NCBI RefSeq assembly: GCF_009727055.1
Contig: NC_052350.1
Location: 39,068,414-39,132,413 of the forward strand
DNA length: 64,000 bases
Reading direction: 5' to 3'
Origin: Benincasa hispida
Taxonomy: Eukaryota > Streptophyta > Magnoliopsida > Cucurbitales > Cucurbitaceae
Part shown: one piece after another, positions 1-12,427 of the stretch
Numbering within the stretch: position 1 is the stretch's first letter
Layout: each line of letters starts with the position of its first letter
Notes under the pieces: model-generated
What the model was told of the DNA's origin: nothing
The model's database searches: none
Seen by the model: only the letters and a program-made list of their open reading frames with translations
Translations under genes and position numbers: made by a program

Positions 1-602
1 CGTATTATTTCGCAAATGATTTCTCTCAGGCCTCAACTCTAAATGTCTTCACTGGCCTCCTTTTCCCTTCTTCCTACATTTTTTCATGTCCTGCATCATC
101 CTTATTAATATTTGTAATTTTAATTATTTATTTTACATTTTCTCTTGTTTTTTATTGTGTTAATCTGCATCCTTTAAATAAGCGAAATTAAAGGTCACAC
201 TTGATAACAATACGTGTAAATAGTTGATCTTATAGAATGTAATAACATTCTTGCATTTTATGATAGCTCCAAGCTACTTGCAGAGGAGCTTGCTTTTGTA
301 AGAATGATATCTCACTTATGGTTTGTCACTTGTTGGAGTCATCTCGTTCCCTTTAGTTTGGGCTCAGGATATATACATGTACTAATTAGGTTTTTTTTCC
401 TTTAATTTTTTTTCTCAATCAAAGCTTGTTTTTCCATTAAAATTTGGTTATTTATTTCTATAGCTGTAAGCTTTCCGTATTCTTGGTACTTTATTAGGCT
501 CTCTCGAATCATCTATCTTTGAATAGCGTTATAAATTTTGTAACTTTCTATCATTGTTGCATTTCCCAACATGTCAATTTGATGTTCTCATTCTCTATCC
601 AG
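1..602 (+). other. intron portion of the RhoGAP gene
   Basis: This AT-rich stretch with T-rich tracts ends in a good acceptor (AG at 601-602). I saw no coding similarity to the GAP domain in it. It is read as the 3' part of an intron whose donor lies outside the window. Confidence 0.6.
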
Positions 603-3600
603 AGTTTTAAAGATGATGCATACCATCTCTTCTCATGCTCACGAGAATCGGATGACTCCATCTGCTGTTGCTGCTTGCATGGCACCTTTGCTGTTACGAC
701 CTTTATTAGCTGGGGAATGTGAGTTGGAAGATGAATTTGATGTAAGTGGTGATAACTCTGCTCAGTTGCTGGCTGCTGCCAATGCGGCCAATAATGCTCA
801 AGCAATTGTTACAACACTTTTGGAGGAGTTTGAGAATATTTTTGATGTAAGATACTTGCCTTCTAAGAATTTTCTTCTTGTTTGATAAAGGACGCATGTT
901 AGTTTTGTTTTTGAAAGATTTAATGGTAACTTGGTCCCTTAACGAGCTTGAAGCTCATCATATGAAATAATTTCATCCAAGTTGGAAGAAAATATCCACC
1001 CTTTTTTCCTTCCCGTTTTGTATTCTCCTTTTTTGTTTCAGTTTCTTCTGGGATGGGCTGTATTCCTCGCTTGTATATCCTTCCATATAGAGTTTCTCAT
1101 AAAAAAAGAATCTTCAATGCATAATCTTTTCGTTCTAGTAGAGGGAAAACAAACATGTTAGTGGTTGGATAACAATATTGAAAAGCAGTCTAATTATCTA
1201 TTAGTTGCATTTCAAAATTTTTTGTTCTATGATTTCGAATGTCGTTTGTTTTTGTGATCTATTTCCAGGATGAGAATCTACACAGATGCTCAATTTCAGC
1301 AGATTCTCAGATAGAAAATAGTGGAAGTGACGATTCCACTGATGATGATAATCTTGATGTGAAAGGAAATGGCTTTCACAATGTGGAAAATGGGGTTGAT
1401 CCAGACACAGATGACGATCCTGAGCGGGTTCTTAGTGGAAAATTGAGTGAAAGTAGTGGCTATGCTGGAAGTGATCTTTATGACTATAAGGTTCTCTGTG
1501 TGTGTGTGTGTGAATGTATGCGCATGGAGCATGCACTATCTGTCTTCACATTCATTTATTTTTGAAACATTGTGCATTTTTATTGGTTAAATTTTCCTTA
1601 ATTTTTATTTATTTATTTATTTTATTTTTCAGAAACAGAGGCATATTATTAATCTTATAAAGGGTTACAAAAATAAAACCAAGAGAAATACGAATCTCCC
1701 TCGTCTGGAGGCAGGGATACATAGGAAGCACCATACATTGAATTGGAAAAAAAAACATTTACTTGAAATTTATAGCATTTACCGTTGCAATCAACTATCC
1801 TAATTTCTAATTTCTTTTCTTGGTTGGATTTCTGATCTTCAAATTCTTTGTTATGTTCTGTTATGTTTTTTCATTTTCATTCTTCTTCTTTGTTACTATT
1901 TTTTTAAAAATCTGTTTTAGAAGAGTTTGTATCCCTTGAACATTAATTCATTAATTCTTTTTATATCATTGTGAAGTTGTTTCTTGTTAAAAAAAAAAAA
2001 AGTTCATGAACTTTTTTTTTGTTTCCTATAGAAAAAACAATGGAAAATGCATCCAGTAGAAGAGAATTCAACTCTTACTACAATCAACAATCTTATTAGT
2101 GAAGCTCTTATTAAAAAAGAACAATCTTATTGGTGAAGCTTCAAATGGTACTCTTAATGATAGGGAGAAGGAAGTTGAATCTGCTAAAGCATGACTGGAA
2201 TAATAGTTTTCTTAAGTAGAGGGATTCTTACTGAGCTCTTTTGGTCAATGATTTATTAGCAGCTTTATGGCCTTCAATAATGTAAGATCTCAATAGTGTT
2301 GCACTTTCTCAAGTTAATTCGCTGCTTCAGTTTTATCCATAAATGCATATTACTCTCTCTAACGAAAGACTGGTATTAGTTACTGTACTTATCATCTATT
2401 AATATTAAGTTGAATTCACACGATATAAAATCGGTGGAACTTTGTGCTGTTCTTTGTCAGGACTATTTGCTTCTCTTCCTTGAATAACTATCCTTGTTGA
2501 CAAATGAAATGCTAAATAACATGCACTAATTTCTGTACATGAACAGGCTTTTGGAGGTGATGACTCGGAGGTTGGATCCCCAGGAGAAAATCATGATATA
2601 GCTCAGAGTTCAAATTCATGTTTTGATCATCATAAGAACTCTGATACCAATGTCCAACTGATTGGGGACCAAAGCAAACAAAAGAAAGGACATGTAAACT
2701 CTTTGACTGAGATGGAAACTCCAAATATTTCACCTGCCGGCGAATCTTATCGTTCAATGGGAGAAATTTTGAATTCAATGGATCCAGGAAATGAGTCAAG
2801 TTCTGCGAAGCCAGTTGGTAAAGTTTCAAGCTCTAATATTAATGCTAAGAGAACAACTTTCTGGGGAAGGAGCAATGTAAGTTTTCATTTTTTCAGTTGA
2901 AGAATATTAGAGTAGAAGTGAAACTATTCTCTCCTTTTCCGTCTTAAAAATTTACAAGAATATATGCATAAATAGATTGCTGCCATGAAATCCTTAAAAG
3001 CTAACCTAAAACCAGGTTAGGAAATACAATCTAAACGGAGGAATTAGACGTAATGGACAAGGAAAGAAACTTATGTCAAGGACTTAGTCGTGGAAAATTA
3101 AACTGACAATAGTCCACTGAGAATATTTACCTTTTGGCACTCCCCCTCACGCTCGTTCAAAGGTATCTACCATTACTAATGTCGGTGAATCTTTTTAAAG
3201 ATATTTCCATCAAGAAATCCAAAGATGTTTCGTCTTCTAAGTTTCTTAACATTCACTGTTTTTAGTTTATGTAAATATTGATCTTCTAAGTTTCTTAACA
3301 TTCACTGTTTTTGTGTTTATATATATATATATATATATATATTACAAAAACTTCTGAAGGGGAAAGCCTGTACTAGAGTCTGTCAAAGATAGCTACAAAA
3401 ATGTCTCTAGCTGACCTTTAGATCACTGAGACTATAATTTGTGGAAGGATTAACATTTTAGTATGCACTGTCATTAGATAACTATCACTTTGCATCTGCT
3501 TATACTTATAGCATCAATCAAACTCCTTCCATATCCTCTCTAAAATAGCCTAGTACTTTGGTAGGTTTAGGTGTCCCTATGGGTTCCTATACTTCTTTAT

Positions 3601-6600
3601 CTACCCTTCTCCAATCACGAAGTTGAAATTCTTGTTTGTAGTTCCCTGTCCAAGTATTAATTGGTTTATGGGCTCTTGTAGGATAAAGCCGTTCAAGTAG
3701 CGAGCCAGAGTAACACCTGTATCATATTCATTTTTGCCAATAGATCAAAGGTTTTCTGGTAGTATGCTATAGTTTGGCGTGTATCATTTTTGTAAACCAA
3801 ACAAAAGTGAACTAACCAATGGTTTTATAAGTGCTTAAACCAAAGAAAATCAAGAGAGTAGGAAAACTGAAGTAAATCAGTTGGTATGGACCAATTCCAT
3901 TCAGTTGGTCAGTCTTCATGAACTCACGATTTTTTTTTCCTGGAGAAGGAAAGAAAAATTTCGTTGATGAATAAAATTGATCCCCCTATGCGAGCTACAA
4001 GAAAGAGGTCCAATTGCTTAGTAAAGTAGAGAGGAAACAGAAATACTGTATCCTATTTTAAAGGGTTGTGAACGTTCACACTAATCTAAAGCATTAAAAA
4101 GAGTAAGCTCAAAGAAACCCTAGAAAAAAGAAGTGCAAGTGCTGTTGAATATTGCCCGTTCCTTTCACACCAAAGAGACTAAAAGGAGTGAGGCCAGCCA
4201 AAAGGTTTTCGTGTTTCCTTTGAAAGGATGGCCCACCAAAATCAAGGATAACAGATCGAAAATGTTTCTAGGCAAAGCAATACACCATCCGAAAGCTGTT
4301 AGAACAGCATTCCAATATCGTGTAGCATAAGAGCTAAAGGGTGTGAATGTTCACACTAATCTAAAGCATTAAAATGAGCCCATTGAGCACTTGCCAGAAC
4401 AATACCACATGATCCATGCATTTGAACCATCATGAATCATTATCCAAAGAAAAGAAAGATAACTTTTTTGGTCAAATTGTGCTTCTGGATGACCTTACCC
4501 TCCGCTTGGGAAGGATGATTAGATCCCACAAATGCCCAAGGAGTCCGAACACATCAGAAGCTAACTGCCATATGGAATGTGAGAATAGAGAAATTACTCC
4601 CTTTCTGGGGAGGTTGAGGATTTCAGAGATTTGACATACAAATGCTGAGGTCTTAGGTTAGAATCTCCCTTCGAGCTTTTTGAGATATAATGTGGAGAGA
4701 TGTGCGGTATTTTCAGAGGATTAGGATTTGATGAGGTGCTGCTGCCCACCTAGAGATACAGTTAACAAAACAAACAAACTGGTGTTATTCTTCCATTTTT
4801 CTTGATAAAAACTTGATTTCTCATAAAAAAGAAAGAAAGAGAAAGGGAAAATTAACGCCCTGAACTAATAATCGTATCAATCTAAACACAAAACTGTTCA
4901 TAAGTGTATCAAACTACACCCTCCAAATTTCATTCGATCAATATCGTGAGAAACTTATAATTTAAGTCAATTAAACCCCTAAATTTTTATAAATCATTCA
5001 ATTTAGACCCTTCATTATGATTACCCTTGAAAATCATCTATGCATTAATTCTCAAACATGTGTAGACTTCTTCACATGACGATTTTTACCAAATGGACAA
5101 TTCGAGTAAATGCATGGATGGTTTGAAGGAAATCTCGTCTGAGAGTCTAAATTGATTCATTTATAAAAATTTAGGAGTTTAATTGATACAACTATAAGTT
5201 TCACATGAGGTTTTTCTAAACGGAACATAATGGAAGGTGTAAATAGACACTCTTACTAAAGAACAGAGTTTAAATTGATACAATTATTAGTTCGAGGTTT
5301 AAATTGATACAATCCGTAAAGTTTAAGGGTATAATTGATATTTTTCCAAAGAAAAAAGGAAGCAAACCATACTGCTAGGACAAAGATTATTTGTTGTGCT
5401 TAATCACTGATGCTGGCAATCTCATAAAAAAAAAAAAAGGATCACTGATATTGACAAGTGTTATTAATACAGGCACTCTTGTGCTATAGTCTGGACCTTA
5501 AAAAAAATTTCTTTGCTCGTTAAATCAAAAATTGATCTTCTTGATTTTATTTGGTGCAGGCCAGAAAGACACCCTCTATTGAGTCAGTTGATTCTTCTGG
5601 AGAAGAAGAGTAAGATGTTCATTGGCTTTTTGCTTAATATATGAAATATGTTAGTGTGTTGTGATCTATTTGAGCTCAATCTGAAAACACACGTGCATAT
5701 TAGCTCATCATATAACTATATAAGTTATATGATGAGCTAATTAGCAGGTTAAATTCATTATATGTTTCAAGTTTTCTTTGTAACTGAAGATGGATAAATT
5801 CTGTTATTGTTATGGAAGATGTGAGGATTGGCATGTTAAAGCTGTGTAGGACTTGTTTTGCAATTTCCACCTTTTGGACCTTTGGTTAAAATGAAACAGA
5901 AAAAATGATTAGATGACAAGAATTTCACGTTGAGGCCGATATGAACCTAGCTCAACTGACATAAAGCTTATACTCTCGACTTTGGGGTCAAAATTTCGAT
6001 TCCCCCATTCCATATATTGTCAAACTAGATTTACATGTTCAGAATAACTGGGACAGAATAGCTACGTTTCTTATTTTCTTTTTGGCTGTATGACCCTTCA
6101 TTGGGAAAAGGGACGTCCTGCCCATTTGTTCCTTGGGTTGTTTGTTGGTGAATGAGATGCTTGATCATTTCCATATGAAATAGAAAATAAATAAAAATAT
6201 ATAAAAACTCCTTTTGGTTGTATACGTTCCTTTTAGGGTAGTTCGAGTTGTACATTGGTCACTTGTTGGACACGTGTTAAAATGATAAGTATAGATCTTT
6301 GAAGGAAGATGATGTACTCGGTTCTGTCTTAACCAAAGGGCTTTATTGTATTTTCCCAGGAATGTCTTATTTTAGTTGGTTGTTTATTTGTTTTACTGGT
6401 GTTTGAAGGTCTTTCGGGTGGATTGGTTTTTATTCATTTGTTGGTTAGTTGGGATTCTGGTCTGTTGGTTAGTTAGGGTCGTTTGGAATTGAATAAAATA
6501 TCTCACTCTTGGTCTACACTAGAAGACAATTGAACAATTGAAGTTCCAGTCGAGGTCACAATATCTCCTCCACATTCATTACCATAACTGCACAAAGTTT

Positions 6601-9600
6601 CCCTAATTGACTTTTTGCCACAATGCAAAGTTAACTCTGTGATAATTCCAAATTGGCTTGTTCTTTACAACTTGCCTCTGCTGCTTAATGAAACAAAGTA
6701 TTTTTTCAAAAAAATTACTTTTTGTATTTTTTTTTTAAGAACTCTTTCATACTTTTGGATGGTTCCATGGGTCTTTCTCCTCCCCTTCGAATGCTACTTC
6801 ACCATGAACTGAACTTTTCCCTGAAGACAAATGCCAACTATTTTGTAGGCTTGCTATTCAGAGGCTTGAGATGACAAAAAATGACTTGCAACAGAGGATT
6901 GCCAAGGAGGTAATCAACCTCTCTAACTTTGTTATCCGAAGACCCTGTAGTTGATTATTGTATTCACTGAATATCCTTATTTTGTAGGCTAGAGGAAATG
7001 CAATTTTACAAGCCAGCTTGGAAAGAAGGAAACAAGCTTTGCATGAGCGACGGTTGGCACTTGAACAAGATGTACGTTTTCAGGGTGGTGAATGCTTGTT
7101 GCTTGAACTTCATTTTTCTATCTTTGGCATAGTTATGCTGCAATAATTAATACTATAAGACTGTTTTTTTTAAATTTTTTATGACTATTAGTATCTGAGA
7201 TTTGGTTTGGTGATGGGAGTGGCGTTGGAAGTTATTTATGTGGATATAGTATCGTTTTCTCATTTTATCTTTCTATAATAAGAAACAAAACTTTTCACTG
7301 AAAGGCTCTTGTGACTTTGAATGCATACTTATTTTCTTAAATACGCTTTTGGCATTTGAATGACCATGTAGGTTTCAAGATTACAAGAGCAATTGCAAGC
7401 AGAAAGAGATCTTAGAGCTGCTTTGGAAGTTGGCCTAAGCATGTCTTCTGGACAATTTAATAATTCACGTGGCATGGATTCAAAGGTTTGTCTGCATGTT
7501 TTGTCATTTACTTTTTCTTTCACCTCCATTAGTCATTCATTCTCAAGAGGCATGATTATGCTGATGTGAAGACAAGGGCTGAGCTTGAGGAGATTGCTCT
7601 TGCTGAAGCAGATGTGGCTCGGTTAAAGCAGAAAGTTGCTGAGCTCCACCACCAGTTGAATCAGCAACGCCAACACAACTATGGTTCTTTATCTGATGCA
7701 TGTGACCGATATCAACATGTTCAGAATCATGGTTCTCAACTGTGAGTTTCTGATATTATATTACCTTGTTGGTTCTTTAGTTTAAGGATAAGGATCAGGA
7801 GGTTGTTAGACAATGGTTAAACCTCTGGCTGGTTTGTGGCATCTTGCAGTTTTTTTTATTATTATATATATTTTTTAGAATATATTTTAAAATCATAAAA
7901 TGAATGCTAGGGAGTACAAGAGAAAAGCCTACAAAGAGGGGCTCCAATAATGAGAAATAAGACCTAATGTGTATTTATAAAATAACTTCGTAACCAAAGT
8001 CCAAAGAGAAAGATAGAATCTAACAAAAGGACCAAACATCACTTAGAGATCTCTCCAATCCTCTGAAGATTCAATGGTTTCTTTCGCGCCAAAGACCCCA
8101 CAATAAAACACATTCCAGCTTTCCACAAGAAAGCTCATTTCTCACGAAAGCACAGGTGGAGAAAGAAATTCTTCAAATTTCTCTTTATGATTGTGAGAAC
8201 TAACGATTTATTTATTTATTTTGTTTATTTTTTTAAAAAATTTTAATTCACGCAGTTTAGGTCAACTTTACTGCTGTTACTTGGTTTACAGACACATCTT
8301 AGGTTTCTTTCCCTCTATGAAACAGTTCATTGTATGTCGTCTCCCCCTTCCCCTCCCATCTTCAGAAGATGGGCTGGTAACCTATCCCAGTAAAGTTCAG
8401 GGCTCTTCATGTATTAGATTTGGTTATTGAAGGCTGATGGGTGTCGTAGTGAAAAGGATTTGGCTTGTTATCCTTTAACGTTAGTTTATTATTATTATTT
8501 TTTTCAGATAGTCAAATGATTCATTGTGGACGAGTCCGATGCTTGCTTTTGGGTGGATTGGTGGGTGGGTGTTAAGCCTTTTTATGCATTAGTCCCAGAA
8601 TTTTATCACTTGTCTGATAATAGGTTGCAGTTGGTTGCCTCTTTTTGTCTCTCTTAGTCATCCCCCTCTATTTGGGTTTTTGTCATCTTCTCACTAATCG
8701 AGTCTCTAGAGATGGTGGGTCTTCTTTATATTATTTTTTATTAGAGGGTTTATCCATTAGAAGGGATTTATGAGCTTGGGATCCTAATTCGTCAAATCTC
8801 TTCCGATCACATTTCTTCATATTTTCTTGGGATCCTAATTCGTTGAAGGGTATCTCTTTCTGATTGCCTTTCATCATATTTTGTTCCCGTTCTCCCGTTC
8901 GAGTGACCTAGTGTTCTCTTTCTGAAAAGTTGAAATCCCTAAGATATTGTAATTTGTCTGACAAGTTTTACATGGTAAACATTGAGGATTATATCTAGCG
9001 GTATTCTACTTTGGTTTTGCATCCACAATGGTGTATCCTTTATCGATGGTAGAGGAGGATCTTGATCATCTCATGTGGGTTTTCCAGTTTACTCATTCCC
9101 TTTGGAGTTGGTGCTTCGGATTTTTTGGGGTCGCTGTGGTGCGAAATAGGGACTATCCTTCTATGGTTGAGGATATCTTGATGAACTTCCCCTTTTGTGA
9201 TAAGTAGGGGTGCAAGGAAAAACCGAAAACCTGGAAAAACCGTTTAAATCGATCGAAATTGCTTTGTCGGTTCGGGTTGAAGCTAGTCAGTTTGGCGGTT
9301 TGGGATGAAAATAAACAAACCGAAAATTATTGGGGCGGTTTCGAGTTGGGCAAGCAAATAGATTGAAAAAACTGAAAACCTGGAAAAATCGTTTAAACCG
9401 ATTGAACCCGCTTTGTCAGTTCAGGTTGAAGCTAGTCAGTTTGGCGGTTTGGGATGAAAATAAACAAACCAAAAATTATTGGGTCGGTTTCGAGTTGGGC
9501 AAGCAAATAGATTGATAAAACCGATCTGGCCGTTCAATATATATCATAAACGTTAGTAGATGTTTCAAAAGGGTTTTGTCGTCGGGTTGGTGATGATGCT

Positions 9601-12427
9601 CTCCATAATACTCAAGGTCACAAGTTTGAATCCAAGGGAATGTGGGGTTTTATTTTATTTCGAATAAAGTTGCGTTGCGATTTCTCTTGCCCCCAGCTGT
9701 CAAGTTCCCTCGTGTGCGCACATGTGGTAACTGGTGAACCAAGAGCCGAGCCGACTAAACGCCAATCTTAGGCGGTTAAGGCGGTTCAGTCTTCTAACAA
9801 GCCCGGTTCGGCTTTGGTTCTCTGTGTATTCTTCACCGATTGAGCAGTTTGGTTCTGGTTTTCTACAAAAACCGATCCGAACCGAACCCCTTGCACCCGT
9901 AGTGATAAGAGAAGAATCTTCTGAGAGACTTGTTGTTTTGCTATCTAAGTGGAGAGTGTGGATCGAGAGAAATAATTGAACTTTTAGAGGAGTGGAGAGG
10001 TCTTTAGGGGAGGTTTGGGAGGTGGTGAGATTTAATCTGTCTTTATGGGTGTATGTCTGTCGGACTTTTTTGAATTTGAACAAGAGCTTTCAAGTAGTTG
10101 AGGACTCTTTTTGTGAGTTTGTTTGTTTTTTTTTTTTGGTCTTTGTATGTCTTTTCATATTCTTTCAATTTTTTTTGCCAATGAAAGCTCATTGTTTCTT
10201 ACCATATATCTATGGTTGACATTAAATCTTTTGATAAATTTGTAGCGTTGAATAAGTAAAAATGCCACTAAATTGTTTACTCCGTGAAAAAACTTTTCTC
10301 TCAAATATTCTTACTTCCTGCAGGAGATTTCTTCAGCAAGATTTTGACTCGACCCTTGCTTTTGTTAATCATGAAAGGAAACAAAGGAATGAGGTATCTT
10401 TTTCTCATGTTACTTCCATGTCTATTGTCCTTCACTGTTAAATGAACCCTTTTTTCTTTTTGATTAGCTAGTGAATTTCATCATCTATGTTTTCTTTTAT
10501 GATTAATTTATCTAATATTGTTTCTTACACAATGCTCGCATGTCGTTGCACACGGTTATCGTTCTTTTATTATATATTTTACCTTTTAAGGAATAAAATT
10601 TTGAGAAGTTTACACTTGCCGTGATGCATAATTAATTGCTAAACCATTTAGCTCTTATGCACTGGGTAGCTGTGTTGATGAGTGGATAAAATGCCTAACC
10701 ATTTATGTACTTGGTTTCTAGTCTTATATATAATTCTTTGTTTTGAAACATGGATGTGTTAATAACGGTAGTCACGTATCCAGAGTATTTATTATCTGTA
10801 TTATTTTAGTTCTTAATGATTTTTAACAATTGGAATTCTGATTAAAAAAACAAAGGGAAAAAGAAAATAAGACACAATTGGAAAGCTTTTCTTTAGTTGT
10901 CTTGGTAGGGAGGGGTAATCTCTACCCCTTGACCTTAAGTTGTCCTTTTGTCTTCTTTTGAATACATGTATTTGTTTTCTATAAAAGAATATACCTAGAG
11001 TTTTCTTAGCATGTGAATGTAGTATGGAAAAACTGTTTTCAGTATAAAAAGAAAGGTTAAAATGTCGTTTTAGTCCCTGTTCCATTTAGAAAGTTTAGCA
11101 TTCCCTTTACAAAATTTTGAAAATATATTCACAACAGTGTTTTAGATTTTTTTTAAATGAAAATTATTATTATTATTTAACCAATGTTGATAAAAATCAA
11201 TTTCAAAGGACTAAATTTAAGATTTATTTAAAATGTAATCACTAAATTTAAAATTTATTAGAAGTATAGGAGCTAAATTTTGGACAATTGAAAGTACATT
11301 GCAAAGTACAAGAACAAACTAAAATGGTATTTTGGCCCAAAAAAGAACTCAGTGGGGGGTTATATAGGTAGCCGCCGGCCCACCAGAAAGGCATTTGGAT
11401 TTAGAATTTACTCTTTCCATCTCATCGGTAGACCAACTGCATGCTAGCTGGCTGTCTAGCTTTATCAGCAGATAATAGCTCAGATATATTTCCATTTCCG
11501 ACTTCCACTGGGAGTAGATGATGCTCTAATTTATCTGCAACTTAGGCCCGGTCCGTTTGGTTTTTTTTTTTTTGATAATTAAGCCTATTTTCTCTCAATT
11601 TCTTATCATAGTTTGCGTATATCCTAAGTAGAAGAGTTAAATTATTAGCAAAATTCCAAAAACAAAAACAAGTTTTTAAAACTACTTTTTTAGTTTTCAA
11701 AACTTGGCTTGATTTTTTAAAACATTGGTAAAAAATAAATAACAAAGTAAGAAATAAAGAGGTAGAAAGGATGTTTATAAGCTTAGTTTTCAAAACTAAA
11801 ATCCAAAATGATTACCAAACGGGTCCTTAACAATTCATTTTCTATTTTATTTGACCTTAGCCTTCCTCGTCTTATAAACTAAACTGAAATCTGTTTCTAT
11901 TTTTGGTACACAGGAAGGTTTGATGGGAAGTGATTGGAGAAATATCAAAGGACAAGTATTAGGATCTGCAAATAGTAATAAACCAACTCCACGGAAGCTA
12001 TTTATGGATTCATTAAGCCCAAGTGACTCAAAGAGCACCGAGGTTTCAACTAGCATTTCTGTGGACGAACTTGCTGTTGATTCTGCTTCTTTGCCTTCTA
12101 CTTCAAAAGCAGGAGAGGTAAATACATCCGTCTTCTCGCCCACTTCTCGTCCCAAACACGTCCATTACTTAAAAGCTGAATCTGAATGTCTTAGGTCTAG
12201 AATATCTTTTTACATTGAAATTTAATCTTTGGTTCCAGGTTTTGGATTACACAAGACACTCAACAGTGCCTTCGTCAACATTGGTAGAATTAACGACACG
12301 CCTCGATTTCTTCAAGGAGAGACGTTCTCAGTTGATGGAGCAGCTCCATAATCTTGATTTAAATTATGGTGCATCATCCTCACAAGACTTCATCTATAAA
12401 CAACCGCCATCTCCGCCATGGAAATAA
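603..12427 (+). CDS. PHGAP2: PH/RhoGAP-type ROP GTPase-activating protein, 3' part (11 exons)
   Basis: This is the C-terminal ~578 residues of a plant PH-RhoGAP (PHGAP/REN family), which stimulates GTP hydrolysis by ROP GTPases at the plasma membrane and division site. Coding exons: 603-846, 1269-1490, 2547-2876, 5560-5609, 6849-6909, 6988-7071, 7372-7485, 7572-7741, 10324-10393, 11914-12117, 12239-12427; all junctions are GT-AG and keep frame. The first exon holds the end of the GAP domain (NRMTPSAVAACMAPLLLRPL, then AQLLAAANAANNAQAI). Next come an acidic, Ser-rich linker (SGYAGSDLYDYK) and a long coiled coil (RRKQALHERRLALEQDV, RLQEQLQAERDLRAALEVGL, ELEEIALAEADVARLKQKV). The tail ends in PPSPPWK. 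The PH domain and the catalytic Arg finger are upstream. The 2.7- and 2.6-kb introns are TE-filled. The choice of PHGAP2 (At5g19390 type) over PHGAP1/REN1 rests on remembered similarity and on the SMG7 neighbour. Confidence 0.9.
3232..3314. repeat. direct repeat of ~31 bp in an intron
   Basis: The segment beginning TCTTCTAAGTTTCTTAACAT occurs twice about 52 bp apart, the second copy running into a TA microsatellite. It is a local duplication inside the third visible intron with no sign of function. Confidence 0.7.
3318..3342. repeat. (TA)n microsatellite
   Basis: About 12 perfect TA units lie within an intron. Confidence 0.9.
4060..4380 (-). mobile_element. LINE-1 3'-end fragment, antisense, flanked by direct repeats
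   Basis: Read on the minus strand, 4345-4100 gives a peptide typical of the C-terminal end of plant L1 LINE ORF2 (AFGWCIALPRNIFDLLSLIL followed by VGHPF, then an ERN-like stretch). About 43 bp (gtgaaCGTTCACACTAATCT type, continuing to GCATTAAAA) is repeated at both edges, 4060-4102 and 4336-4378, and may be an internal duplication or a degenerate target duplication. The fragment lies in an intron opposite to the host gene and is broken by stops. Confidence 0.6.
4390..4640. other. unassigned intron sequence, possibly more LINE
   Basis: A less AT-rich stretch next to the antisense LINE fragment with one short open frame. I could not match it to a protein, and it may be an extension of the LINE. 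Confidence 0.3.
4856..5345. mobile_element. fold-back (large inverted repeat) element
   Basis: The left arm begins near CCTGAACTAATAATCGTATC (4859) and the right arm holds the complement near GATACAATTATTAGTTCGAG (5277-5296). A second inner pair also matches: GAAACTTATAATTTAAGTC (~4950) against ACTATAAGTTTC (~5204). The arms span about 200 bp each with a loop of ~100 bp, giving a long imperfect hairpin inside a host intron. No coding capacity is seen. A second copy lies in reverse orientation at 59430-60905. Confidence 0.7.
5700..5740. repeat. perfect 18-bp palindrome
   Basis: TTAGCTCATCATATAACT (5700-5717) and its exact complement (5723-5740) flank the loop ATATA. It lies in an intron 90 bases after a splice donor. 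It could extrude as a cruciform or be a small TE footprint; no function is shown. Confidence 0.9.
7870..8190 (-). mobile_element. LINE-1 3'-end fragment, antisense
   Basis: On the minus strand the sequence reads as the C-terminal end of an L1 ORF2 (LWGLWRERNH, stop, IFRGLERSLSDVWSF). This is the same conserved block found at 9910-10060 and, more decayed, at 24340-24430. It carries stops and lies in the 2.6-kb intron, opposite in orientation to the host gene. Confidence 0.7.
9205..9901. mobile_element. nonautonomous hAT-type DNA transposon
   Basis: The 697-bp element has 13-bp terminal inverted repeats: TAGGGGTGCAAGG at the left and the complement CCTTGCACCCGTA at the right, one mismatch. It is flanked by a perfect 8-bp target duplication GTGATAAG (9197-9204 and 9902-9909). 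Eight-base duplications and TAGGGGTG-type ends are standard for hAT. The interior is rich in AACCGA/TCGGTT motifs and has no transposase. It sits inside a LINE remnant in the long RhoGAP intron. Confidence 0.92.
9221..9515. repeat. ~150-bp tandem duplication inside the hAT element
   Basis: The block from AACCGAAAACCTGG to CAAGCAAATAGATTGA is repeated once with a 149-150 bp period and few differences. This explains part of the element's length. Confidence 0.85.
11545..11826. mobile_element. PIF/Harbinger-like MITE, copy 1
   Basis: A 282-bp noncoding element lies in the penultimate RhoGAP intron. The ends are GGCCCGGTCCGTTTGG and the complement of CCAAACGGGTCC, flanked by TTA on both sides (11542-11544, 11827-11829). 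A TTA/TAA target duplication is the PIF/Harbinger hallmark. Related copies lie at 15462-15745 and 49501-49797. Confidence 0.8.

Larger units (their letters stand above)
8490..10200 (+). mobile_element. LINE-1 3' fragment split by a hAT element
   Basis: The plus-strand reading frame before the hAT insertion gives the end of an L1 ORF2 (EEDLDHLMWVFQF, then NRDYPSMVEDILMNFPF). After it the same protein resumes (KWRVWIERNN, stop, TFRGVERSLGEVWEVVRFN). Removing the hAT element and one target copy restores continuity. It ends in a T-rich tract and CAATGAAAGCTCATTG (~10180-10195), like the LINE end at 24540. The 5' boundary is uncertain; 8770-8900 contains a ~55-bp duplication around GGGATCCTAATTCG. 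Confidence 0.7.

Noticed and set aside
9700..10083. 127-codon minus-strand frame
   Set aside because: It crosses the right end of the hAT element and an antisense LINE; not a gene.
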